DNA of 64,000 bases, taken from contig NZ_JAAVVW010000003.1 of assembly GCF_023910625.1 (NCBI RefSeq), forward strand, positions 1,736,001 to 1,800,000, written 5' to 3'. The notes below the pieces were generated by a model. The model was not told where the DNA came from, made no database searches, and saw only the letters and a list, made by a program, of their open reading frames with translations. The position numbers and the translations under genes were made by a program. Source of the DNA: Limnohabitans sp. (GTDB lineage: Bacteria; Pseudomonadota; Gammaproteobacteria; Burkholderiales; Burkholderiaceae_C). Below are positions 18,069 through 26,245 of this stretch, in pieces; position 1 is the stretch's first letter; every line of letters starts with the position of its first letter.

Positions 18069-18677
18069 ATGCTGCAATTCAGCTCAGGCACCAGGCAACA
18101 ACTGCCACCACAGCTCTTTGAGCAAATGGGGCACTACCGCCGCGAGGTGTTCATCAACCAACTGGGTTGGAAGCTGAACACCACCCACGGCATGGAACTC
18201 GATGAGTTTGACGGGCCAGAAGCGGTTTATGTGTGTTCGCAAGACGAAGATGGCAACGTCAATGGCGTGGCGAGGTTGCTGCCAACTACCGGCCCGTATT
18301 TGATGGAGAAAGTGTTTCCGCAGCTTTGGGCTGGAAATGAGCTGCCGTGTAATCCGCAGATCTGGGAGTTATCGAGATTTGCGATGGTGGACCAGGCCAA
18401 GTCTGCAGCAGTATCGCTTCAACAAGCATCCTCTGCTGCCGCGACAAAGCTGCTTCGTCAGGTGATTCGCGCCGCCGATGTAAATGGTGCGAAATCATTG
18501 GTAACGGTATCGCCAGTTGCTATGGAGCGGCTGCTACGCCTCAATGGATTCGATGTGCGTCGTGCGGGCGTACCGACGTTCCAGCAAGATACTTACATTG
18601 TTGCGCTGCACCTCAATTTGGGCAGCCAGTTACTTTCCACTGACGGTTTGGCGGTTCCAGCCCGAAAGTCTGAATGA
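18069..18677 (+). CDS. luxI: LuxI-family acylhomoserine lactone synthase
   Basis: A 202-residue enzyme that makes acylhomoserine lactones from S-adenosylmethionine and acyl-ACP. All family landmark residues are present: R24, F28, W34, D45, D48, R69, E100, S102 and R103. That numbering assumes the ATG at 18069, which has AAGGGA eight bases upstream; the ATG at 18060 lies too close to that site. It is the cognate synthase for the LuxR at 15066. Acyl chain length cannot be deduced. The biosynthetic genes follow 182 bp downstream on the same strand. Confidence 0.95.
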   Translation: MLQFSSGTRQQLPPQLFEQMGHYRREVFINQLGWKLNTTHGMELDEFDGPEAVYVCSQDEDGNVNGVARLLPTTGPYLMEKVFPQLWAGNELPCNPQIWELSRFAMVDQAKSAAVSLQQASSAAATKLLRQVIRAADVNGAKSLVTVSPVAMERLLRLNGFDVRRAGVPTFQQDTYIVALHLNLGSQLLSTDGLAVPARKSE

Positions 18678-18859
18678 CATTGTTCCCCGCAAGCGCTTCG
18701 GCTCATGGCAAAAGTGGGTTTCTGCACCTCCAAAGAAACCGGAAAAGTGTGAAAAACATGCCGCCCCCTCATTGTTGATGGCAATAGGAAGGCAAGCGTG
18801 TTGATGTTCATACAGCCCAATCGAAATCAATCGCAAATCTGACCTGCAAGGGGACAAAA

Positions 18860-19783
18860 TTGAATACAGCTGAACAGAAATTCAGGCCTATCGAACCCGT
18901 CACGGCCCTCCCGGTTGCACCGATTCGCCAAACCCGCGGGTTTCCAACTTGGCATTTCTCGATGATGAACGACCATGCACGCAACCGCGCAATCCTGGAG
19001 GCGATCTCGGCCATTGATCTGAAAGGCAAGGCCGTGTTCGAAATCGGCACTGGAGCCGGCCTGGTCGCAATGCACTTTGCGCGCAACGGCGCTCGCCATG
19101 TGTATACCTGCGAAATGGATAAGCAGCTTTATAAACTGGCTGTCCAAACAATCGCGCTGAATGGTCTTAGTGACCGGATCACCGTCATTCATGCCTCCAG
19201 CACCGAGTTCATCCGCTCGGAAGCATTCGACTTCTAACCCGACGTGATTTTTACAGAAACACTGGATTGCGGTGTCATCGGGGAAGGATATGCAAACGTC
19301 TCAGCAGACATCGCGAGCATTTCGCGCCCCGAAACCATCATACTTCCGTCCGAAATCCGGCAGTACGGTTTCCTGGTCAATTCCGACGACATTGCCGAGC
19401 AGAATTGCGTCGTGTCGAGTAGTGAACTGGACCTGAGCACGATCAACCGCTTCTCTACGCAGTCGTACTTTCCGGTGCGCTACAAGTTATTCAAGGCGAA
19501 GACGCTGTCGCAGACCACGGAACTTCGGCGCTACACCTATCTTGACAAGCCGCGTAACGCCGACACCTTCTCGCTTTGTGCCTATGCCTCCGGAACGAGC
19601 CACGGGATCGTCTCATTCTTCCATGCCCAATTCGGTGATTCAATCGTTTCGAACGATGTCCGAGACAGCGGCCATTGGCATCAGGCGTTCCACCCATTCC
19701 CCGAACCGATTCAGGTGAAGCCAGGCAAAAAATATTCTTTCCTACTGCGCCCCGATGGCTCGATCTCACTTTGCAACGGATAA
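18860..19783 (+). pseudogene. SznE-like PRMT-type arginine N-methyltransferase, interrupted by one in-frame TAA
   Basis: A 308-codon frame from a TTG at 18860 (AAGGGG upstream) to 19783 with one in-frame TAA at codon 126 (19235-19237). Before the stop: the PRMT N-terminal motif FSMMNDHARNRA (34-45) and SAM motif I VFEIGTGAGL (59-68), E85 as ribose ligand. After it: the double-E loop T-E133-TLDCGVIG-E142, with the nine-residue spacing of protein arginine methyltransferases, which binds the guanidine. In streptozotocin biosynthesis SznE, of this family, N-methylates free arginine. The stop needs one base change from a Lys, Gln or Glu codon. Ten bp separate it from the SznF-like gene. Confidence 0.85.
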
Positions 19784-19793
19784 GGAAGAAGAG

Positions 19794-21221
19794 ATGAAAA
19801 AGACTGTCAAAGACAACCGCATTGTCGAGGACTTCTCGACGGCCAACCACGATTTATGTCGTGACGCAATACTCGGATTCTGTGAATCCCCGCTGTTTTC
19901 CGACAACGAACACCGCTACGAGGAGGCCTACTTTGGCCGACGTCTTCGTCCGCATGTGGTTAAGCACCTAAATTTTACAAAGCCAGCGCTGCCCAGCGAG
20001 TTGGCTAACTACACAGCATTCGCCGCAAACCGAATCCTCTTTACGATGAACGAGGTAGATTTCCTGATGATGCCGTCGGGAAAAATAGATACAACGGCAT
20101 TTTCGAAGCGCTATTCCGATGAGAAGATTGCCCAAGCTTACCTTGGTATGCCTTATCTTGAGAAATATCTCTTCTCGTTTCTTGATGATGAAATCGTCCT
20201 TTCAAGCAACTGGACGATGCGAACGGTCAAAGAGTATTTCAGCAACTTCTGCATTGAAGCCCGCAGACTAGATACGCTGCCCTCGGCCGAGGCGATTGTC
20301 AACGCAAAGCAGCCTGCCACGGCGGCCCGCGACTGGCTGGTTCAATTGGCGCCGGACTTCCTGATCGAATCCAGCCCCATGGCCCGATATGCCAGTGGAA
20401 ACTACGGCGCGCTATCTTCATCGCTGTTCAAAATAATCATCGATGAGCTTGGCTACGGCGAATACAAAAGAAAGCACTCGACGCTCTTTGAAGAAACAAT
20501 GAAATCGGCCGGCCTAGACCCGGAACCACACAAATACTGGCAGTATTATCTTAACGGTAGCCTGATGCTGGCCAACTATTACAACCGCATCACACGTAAT
20601 CGTCGAAATATTTTCAGATACATAGGCGCGATCTTCTTGGCAGAAACCGGCTTTATTCGCAGCTGCGCAATTTGGCGCGACGCCCTGAAATCAGCCATTC
20701 CGGAGCTTGATGTCCGCTACTTTGATGAGCACTGCCACATCGATATTGATCACAGCAGAATGGCCTTCGACAGCTTGGTCCGCCCGTCAATCGAAAAGTA
20801 TGGCCAATTCGCTGCGAATGAAATCGTCCGAGGGTTTGAAGAAGCTCGATGGATTTCCGAATTCGCAGAAAACGATTTTGTCGAGCAGATCAGGTGGAAG
20901 GAAGAAGCTGAGGAGAACACCCTTAAGTACCGCAAGATTTGGCCTAAGGTGCAGGCCGCCTATGAGGCGGGCAGCCTTACCAGGGTGCTGCTGGATGAGC
21001 CGCGCGGAGAGTTGTCGATCACTCACTCGCACGACGGCGACGAGCTTTGCCATGTCACTTCGGGCGAAATGGAGTTTCTGAACGGCTTTCAGCTTTCGTC
21101 GACGCTGAAAGACGACGACGGCATCATCATCCGGCACCACCGCTTGCATGGCGCCTTGATCCATTCGGAAAATTGCAAGTACGAAATTTACACTATCGGC
21201 GATGTGTCCAAATGGCTGTGA
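19794..21221 (+). CDS. SznF-like N-nitrosating enzyme: heme-oxygenase-like diiron oxidase fused to a cupin
   Basis: A 475-residue protein in three parts: an N-terminal helical part (1-about 165), a heme-oxygenase-like diiron domain (about 180-345) and a C-terminal cupin (about 390-475). Diiron ligand candidates are E192, E218, H228 (E-x9-H), E284, H313, D317 and H320. The cupin has H411-S-H413 and H452. As I recall SznF of streptozotocin biosynthesis, its ligands have the same spacing with one single-residue gap, and 39 residues separate the last two cupin histidines in both. SznF hydroxylates N-methylarginine twice and rearranges it to an N-nitrosourea. Start at 19794 has AGGAAGAAG upstream; the stop overlaps the Rieske gene by 10 bp. 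Confidence 0.9.
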   Translation: MKKTVKDNRIVEDFSTANHDLCRDAILGFCESPLFSDNEHRYEEAYFGRRLRPHVVKHLNFTKPALPSELANYTAFAANRILFTMNEVDFLMMPSGKIDTTAFSKRYSDEKIAQAYLGMPYLEKYLFSFLDDEIVLSSNWTMRTVKEYFSNFCIEARRLDTLPSAEAIVNAKQPATAARDWLVQLAPDFLIESSPMARYASGNYGALSSSLFKIIIDELGYGEYKRKHSTLFEETMKSAGLDPEPHKYWQYYLNGSLMLANYYNRITRNRRNIFRYIGAIFLAETGFIRSCAIWRDALKSAIPELDVRYFDEHCHIDIDHSRMAFDSLVRPSIEKYGQFAANEIVRGFEEARWISEFAENDFVEQIRWKEEAEENTLKYRKIWPKVQAAYEAGSLTRVLLDEPRGELSITHSHDGDELCHVTSGEMEFLNGFQLSSTLKDDDGIIIRHHRLHGALIHSENCKYEIYTIGDVSKWL

Positions 21222-21622
21222 AACGTATCCCTTTCGCATCCGACAGTCGGCTATTGATTGACATCCCACAGGAAGGCAAACGCTTGCTGGTGCAGATCGA
21301 GGCTGATGAGGTCCGCGTTATCAGCGACAAGTGCCGGCATCGCGGCGGGCCTATCCACCTTTGTTATGAAGATGTTGATAAGGTGCGCCGGTGTCCATGG
21401 CACGACCGAAAGGTAGATCGCGACGATATTTCTGACGAGGTCTGCGCCACCTATCACCGACAATCGGGCGTGATGTGCTTGGTCAGCCGATTCCCCGAGA
21501 ACGTGTTGTGGCCCACCCGGATAATTGTGCATGCCGATGCTGGCTTAACTAAGAGGGTTTTTATCGAGACTCAGCCGCGAATGGCCGATTCAATTTCTGG
21601 AGCAGTTGTATGGAAATGTTAG
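21212..21622 (+). CDS. Small Rieske [2Fe-2S] protein
   Basis: A 136-residue soluble protein with a Rieske cluster motif C41-R-H43 ... C61-P-W-H64, the ligands for a [2Fe-2S] centre. It has no signal peptide or membrane anchor. Its ATG lies inside the end of the SznF-like gene (10-bp overlap) and its stop inside the next gene (13-bp overlap), so it is tightly coupled to both. A reasonable inference is that it supplies electrons to the diiron oxidase upstream; no dedicated reductase gene is seen nearby. Confidence 0.88.
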   Translation: MAVKRIPFASDSRLLIDIPQEGKRLLVQIEADEVRVISDKCRHRGGPIHLCYEDVDKVRRCPWHDRKVDRDDISDEVCATYHRQSGVMCLVSRFPENVLWPTRIIVHADAGLTKRVFIETQPRMADSISGAVVWKC

Positions 21623-22248
21623 GCGCTTTCACCATGGCGGTTGTCGCACTGATGGTTGTTCCAGGTCCAGATATGGTTTATTGCATTTCGAATGGGCTTT
21701 CTTATGGAAAGCGCGGTGCTTTTTATTCAGCAATAGGTGTCGGACTTGGTGGGCTTGTCCTGACATTTGCGACTGCAGGAATCATTTATGCAGCCCATGG
21801 CGTTGATGGAAGGCTGACCCTCACCATTCAGATTGGCGGGTGCATCTATTTGCTTTACCTCAGTTTCATAATAATTGCGTCCCGTCAAAGCAAAGAAAGC
21901 GCTGGTAATCAGGCCACCCATGCCACCACACGCCAGATGCTGACGAGGGGAATGATCACGAACATTTCGAACCCAAAGGCCCTTGTATTTTTCTTATCGT
22001 TCATACCCCAATTTATTCCAGTCACAGCCGACAACCCAGCTCTTTATTCAATCTGGCTGGGTGTTCTACTTTGCGCGATCGGAGTGACGATGAATTTTTG
22101 CTTCGGCTTGCTAGGGTCTGTTGCATCGCCCTTAGACAGTGTTGTCATTTTTAACCGATCTTTGGGACAGATTCTGTTGTCCATGGTGTTCTTTGTTGTC
22201 GCAATCAGTTTTTTAATCAACATCTACAAGATAACTATCCATCGTTGA
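21610..22248 (+). CDS. LysE-family exporter, last gene of the SznF-like operon
   Basis: A 212-residue inner-membrane exporter with six hydrophobic stretches. The LysE signature is [20 protein letters not shown] near the N-terminus, with [18 protein letters not shown] in the middle. It likely exports the product or an amino-acid-like intermediate. Its last codons (His, Arg, TGA) run into the start of groEL copy 3 at 22241, so the stop codon is supplied by groEL DNA in another frame. The natural C-terminus may thus have been a few residues different. Confidence 0.9.
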   Translation: MEMLGAFTMAVVALMVVPGPDMVYCISNGLSYGKRGAFYSAIGVGLGGLVLTFATAGIIYAAHGVDGRLTLTIQIGGCIYLLYLSFIIIASRQSKESAGNQATHATTRQMLTRGMITNISNPKALVFFLSFIPQFIPVTADNPALYSIWLGVLLCAIGVTMNFCFGLLGSVASPLDSVVIFNRSLGQILLSMVFFVVAISFLINIYKITIHR

Positions 22249-23329
22249 AGGCATGCAGTTTGACCGCGGCTACCTGTCGCCTTACTTCATCAACAACCCT
22301 GAAAAGCAAGCCGCTTTGCTGGACAACCCCTTTGTGTTGTTGTTCGACAAGAAGATCAGCAACATCCGTGACTTGCTGCCCACATTGGAAGCCGTCGCCA
22401 AAGCGGGCCGTCCTTTGCTGATCATTGCCGAAGAAGTCGAAGGCGAAGCCTTGGCAACTTTGGTGGTCAACACCATCCGTGGCATCTTGAAGGTTGTGGC
22501 TGTCAAGGCTCCAGGCTTTGGTGACCGTCGCAAAGCCATGTTGGAAGACATCGCCATCTTGACCGGCGGCAAAGTGATCGCTGAAGAAGTGGGCCTGACC
22601 CTGGAAAAGGTCACCCTGGCCGATCTGGGCCAAGCCAAGCGCATCGAAGTGGGCAAAGAAAACACCATCATCATCGACGGCGCTGGCGCTGCGATCGACA
22701 TCGAAGCCCGCGTCAAACAAGTGCGCATGCAAATCGAAGAAGCCACTTCTGACTACGATCGCGAAAAGCTGCAAGAGCGCGTGGCCAAGTTGGCTGGCGG
22801 TGTGGCCGTGATCAAGGTGGGCGCTGCCACCGAAGTCGAAATGAAAGAAAAGAAGGCCCGCGTGGAAGACGCCCTGCACGCCACCCGCGCTGCAGTGGAA
22901 GAAGGCATCGTGGCTGGTGGTGGCGTGGCTTTGCTGCGCGCACGTCAGGCTGCTGGCACCATCAAAGGTGACAACGCTGACCAAGACGCCGGCATCAAGC
23001 TGGTGTTGAAAGCCATCGAAGCGCCTCTGCGCGAGATCGTGTACAACGCTGGCGGCGAGCCCTCAGTGGTGGTGAACGCTGTGTTGGCCGGCAAAGGCAA
23101 CTACGGCTTCAACGCTGCGAACGACACCTACGGCGACATGATCGAAATGGGCATCTTGGACCCCACCAAAGTGACACGCACGGCTTTGCAAAATGCAGCG
23201 TCTGTGGCCTCTTTGATGCTCACAACAGAGTGCATGATCTCCGAAGCCCCGAAGGACGAGTCCGGCGCTGGCGGCGGCGGCATGCCTGACATGGGCGGCA
23301 TGGGTGGTATGGGCGGCATGGGCATGTAA
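22241..23329 (+). pseudogene. groEL copy 3, 5'-truncated (residues 193-550)
   Basis: From ATCGTTGAAGGC at 22241 to the stop at 23329 this repeats groEL at a constant offset of 10,426 bp. The first 190 bp show ten synonymous differences from the intact gene; from about 22430 to the stop only the C/A change shared with copy 2 is seen. After the stop the sequence differs entirely from copies 1 and 2. An ATG at 22253 opens a 358-codon frame four bases after the stop of the exporter gene, so reinitiation could yield a GroEL fragment without the N-terminal equatorial part. Confidence 0.95.
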
Positions 23330-23392
23330 GTGCCAAGCCGGTCATCTGACCACGGTCTGTCGACCCGGGCTTGAACCGGGGTGCATGACCGC

Positions 23393-23428
23393 AAAGCCCC
23401 GCACGGCTTTCACCTTGCGGGGCTTTTT
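23393..23428 (+). terminator. Terminator behind groEL copy 3
   Basis: A 10-bp outer stem (AAAGCCCCGC / GCGGGGCTTT) encloses ACGGCTTTCACCTT and is followed by a T run. It differs from the terminator of copies 1 and 2 and probably is the one that originally ended this chromosome's groESL operon. Confidence 0.88.
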
Positions 23429-23590
23429 TGCATCGACACGTTCGATTTCGCTTGTCACCGCAAGATACACGCATGCGTGCTTGCTCATGGTGCTTAATGG
23501 GTTTGGGGCTGCGCAGGTTGGGCTTGGCTTTGGCCATGTGCGGCAGACTTTTTCTTGGGCGCGGGCATCGCCCCGCGTGAAGATTCACAC

Positions 23591-24583
23591 ATGACTTCTA
23601 ATTTTCAACAACATCACGGGGCGATGCTCCTCAAGTACTCGGGCATCAGCTTCATCTCAGGGGCTGTCAACCACGGCTTTTTCAGTGGCGAACGCTCTTT
23701 GTGGACCGCCTTGGTCGGCATGGTGCTGTTTGTGCTGGGTGCTTGGTTGGAGCACCGCTGGCAACCCGCCAGCACCGACACACCGCAGTCGGGCCTCATG
23801 AAGACGCTGGCCATCGGCAGTTTGCTGTCGATCGGGCTGGGCTTTTTCACCGGCGGCTTGCAGCATTTTCCGGACTCTCCGGCGCGCAGCGCCTGGGTGG
23901 TGCCGCTGGGCTTTTTCGTGTCGGTGCTGGCCCTGGGCCTGAGTGCGCCACGCGACTGGACACGCGCCGCCAGCGTTTATGTCTTGGTGCTGGGCACGCT
24001 GACCAGCGCTGGCAGCTGGGGCGCATGGCAGTGGTTGATGCATCACCCCGAATGGGCTGCCACCGGCCATGGCCATGGGCACAGCCACGGTGGCGACACC
24101 GCTCATGGTGCATCACCAGACGATCCGCAAAACGACCCAATAGCCCAAGTGGTCAGTCGCAGCATCGAAGTGCACATGGACGACCAGATGCGCTTCACGC
24201 CCAACCAAATCGACGTTCAAGCGGGTGAAACCATCCGCTTTGTGGTGCACAACGCCGGCAAAGTCGAGCATGAGATGGTGCTGGGCCATGACCAAGCCAT
24301 TCGTGAACATGCCGAAGCCATGAAGCGCGATGCCGCCCAAGGCAAAGCACACGGCGCCGACCACCACCACGGCACAGGCGCGGCCATCACGGTCGCCGCT
24401 GGACAAACGGGGGAGTTGGTGGTGACCTTCCCCAAATCCGGCACGCTGCAAATGGCTTGCCTGATTCCGGGACACTACGAAGCCGGCATGCGCGGCCAGG
24501 TGCATGTGAAAGAGAACAGCCCATCTGCGCTACCTGCCCCCCAACCAGGCAAAGCGCACGACCACAGCACCCACAAGCACTGA
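23591..24583 (+). CDS. Membrane-anchored cupredoxin-domain protein
   Basis: A 330-residue protein. Residues about 15-160 hold four hydrophobic segments; a His-rich linker follows (GHGHGHSHGG, about 168-177); residues about 190-310 are a cupredoxin domain. Type-1 copper ligand candidates are the His in VEHEMVLG, then Cys, His and Met in MACLIPGHYEAGM. A second His-rich stretch (GADHHHGTG) interrupts the domain and the tail is also His-rich. A periplasmic copper carrier or copper-handling role is likely. I start at the ATG at 23591. It is convergent with pgi with no gap. Confidence 0.8.
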   Translation: MTSNFQQHHGAMLLKYSGISFISGAVNHGFFSGERSLWTALVGMVLFVLGAWLEHRWQPASTDTPQSGLMKTLAIGSLLSIGLGFFTGGLQHFPDSPARSAWVVPLGFFVSVLALGLSAPRDWTRAASVYVLVLGTLTSAGSWGAWQWLMHHPEWAATGHGHGHSHGGDTAHGASPDDPQNDPIAQVVSRSIEVHMDDQMRFTPNQIDVQAGETIRFVVHNAGKVEHEMVLGHDQAIREHAEAMKRDAAQGKAHGADHHHGTGAAITVAAGQTGELVVTFPKSGTLQMACLIPGHYEAGMRGQVHVKENSPSALPAPQPGKAHDHSTHKH

Positions 24584-26116
24584 TCAGCGCAGACGGTCCA
24601 GCAGGCCTGCGGTGGAAGCATCCAGGCCCGCCACATTCCCAGATGCCATGCGCGCGTGAATGTCTTGGGCCAACACCTTGCCCAGCTCCACCCCAAACTG
24701 GTCAAAGCTGTTGATGCCCCAAACCGAACCGCTCACGAACACACGGTGTTCTTGCAGCGCGATCAGTGCGCCCAAGCTGGTGGGCGTGAGTTCGTCGAGC
24801 AGCAAGAAGGTGCTGGGTCGGTTGCCGGGAAAGTGTTGGTGACCGCCCTCGTCGGCTTGGCCCAGCATCAAGGCCTGCGCTTGGGCGATGGCATTGGCCA
24901 GCAGCAGTTCATGGTGGTCGGCCAAGTTGTGCGTGGGCTTTTTGACCGCGATGAATTCCACGGGCACCACGTCGGTGCCTTGGTGCAGCATCTGAAAGTA
25001 AGCGTGCTGCCCGTTGGTGCCCGGCTCGCCCCAAAGCACGGGTGAGGTGCCATAGAGCAGCGCATGCCCGTTGCGGTCCACCCGCTTGCCGTTGCTCTCC
25101 ATCTCCAGCTGCTGCAGGTAGGCAGGCAACCGGCGCAAGGCGCAGTGATAAGGGGCGATGCTGCGACTGGTGTAGCCCAAGAAGTTGCGGTACCAGACAT
25201 CGAGCAAGCCCAGCCGCACGGGCAAATTGGCCTCCAGCGGCGCAGATTGGAAATGCTGATCCATCGCGTGCGCCCCGGCCAGCAGGTCCCGAAAACCCTG
25301 GGCACCGATGGCAATGGCCACAGGCAAACCAATGGCCGACCACAGCGAATAGCGCCCGCCCACCCAGTTCCAAAAGCCAAAGGTGGTGGTGATGCCGAAC
25401 TCAGCCGCAGCTGCCACATGGGTGGTGAGCGCCGCAAAGTGGCGTGCCACATCGCTGCCGCCTTGCGCCCGGAACCAGGCCAGCGCCGAGCGGGCGTTGG
25501 TCATGGTCTCGAGGGTGGTGAAGGTTTTGGAGGCGATCAGGAACAGCGTGTTCTCAGCCTTCAGGCCCTTGAGCACCGCAGCCAATTCATGCCCATCCAC
25601 ATTCGACACAAAGTGAAAGCGCTTGCCGGGGATCACGAAGTCTTGCAGCGCCAGCACCGCCATCTGCGGCCCCAGGTCAGAGCCACCAATGCCGATGTTC
25701 ACCACGTCGGTGATCTGCGCATCGGCGCGGATGTTTTCGGCATACGCCAGCATGGGTTTGAGGGTGTCGTGCGCCCGCTTGAGGGGCGCGGCCAAATCGC
25801 CGCTCACAGAGCCTTCAGGTTGGCGCAACAGCCAATGCATCACGGCGCGGCCCTCGGTGTTGTTGATCGGCTCGCCCCGAAACATGGCGTCGCGGTGCGA
25901 GGCCAGGCCGGTTTGGCGGGCCAATTCGATCAACAAGGCTTCAGTGGCGGCATCGGTATGGTTTTTGGACAGGTCGGCAAACACATGGGGGGCGGTCTGG
26001 CTCAAGGCCGATACCCGCTCGGGATCTTGCGCAAAAGCGGTGCGCAAATCAAAACCCGTGGCCTGTGCCGCATGGGTCGTCAAGGCCTTCCAGGCCGGGG
26101 TTTGGTCACAACGCAT
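24584..26116 (-). CDS. pgi: Glucose-6-phosphate isomerase
   Basis: A 510-residue cytosolic isomerase that interconverts glucose 6-phosphate and fructose 6-phosphate. Sugar-phosphate motifs GIGGSDLGP and SNVDGHELA are present, along with the ESNGKRVDR segment and the C-terminal NSFDQFGVELGK signature. The length is close to the bacterial norm. It follows tal on the same strand with a 129-bp gap, in a sugar-phosphate block with zwf and hexR. Confidence 0.96.
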   Translation of the reverse strand: MRCDQTPAWKALTTHAAQATGFDLRTAFAQDPERVSALSQTAPHVFADLSKNHTDAATEALLIELARQTGLASHRDAMFRGEPINNTEGRAVMHWLLRQPEGSVSGDLAAPLKRAHDTLKPMLAYAENIRADAQITDVVNIGIGGSDLGPQMAVLALQDFVIPGKRFHFVSNVDGHELAAVLKGLKAENTLFLIASKTFTTLETMTNARSALAWFRAQGGSDVARHFAALTTHVAAAAEFGITTTFGFWNWVGGRYSLWSAIGLPVAIAIGAQGFRDLLAGAHAMDQHFQSAPLEANLPVRLGLLDVWYRNFLGYTSRSIAPYHCALRRLPAYLQQLEMESNGKRVDRNGHALLYGTSPVLWGEPGTNGQHAYFQMLHQGTDVVPVEFIAVKKPTHNLADHHELLLANAIAQAQALMLGQADEGGHQHFPGNRPSTFLLLDELTPTSLGALIALQEHRVFVSGSVWGINSFDQFGVELGKVLAQDIHARMASGNVAGLDASTAGLLDRLR

Positions 26117-26245
26117 GGGGAGCTTTCAATCGGACAAGCAGTTGTTGAAATCAAGGTGACTCTCTGCAGGAGCCCACCCCTGTGGGCGATTCAGGTGAAC
26201 GCCGTTCACGGGTCATCTCGCACGGGGTGCGCTACGGGGGAGTTG

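Noticed and set aside
19235-19237. Recoding of the TAA in the methyltransferase gene as an unusual amino acid
   Set aside because: No known recoding uses TAA in this group and no stem-loop follows; a nonsense mutation or sequence error is simpler.
12904-23330. Integrase, transposase or tRNA attachment site driving the groEL island
   Set aside because: I searched all frames given by the sequence between the groEL copies and saw no recombinase gene, no tRNA and no short att-type repeat; the repeats are long groEL parts instead.
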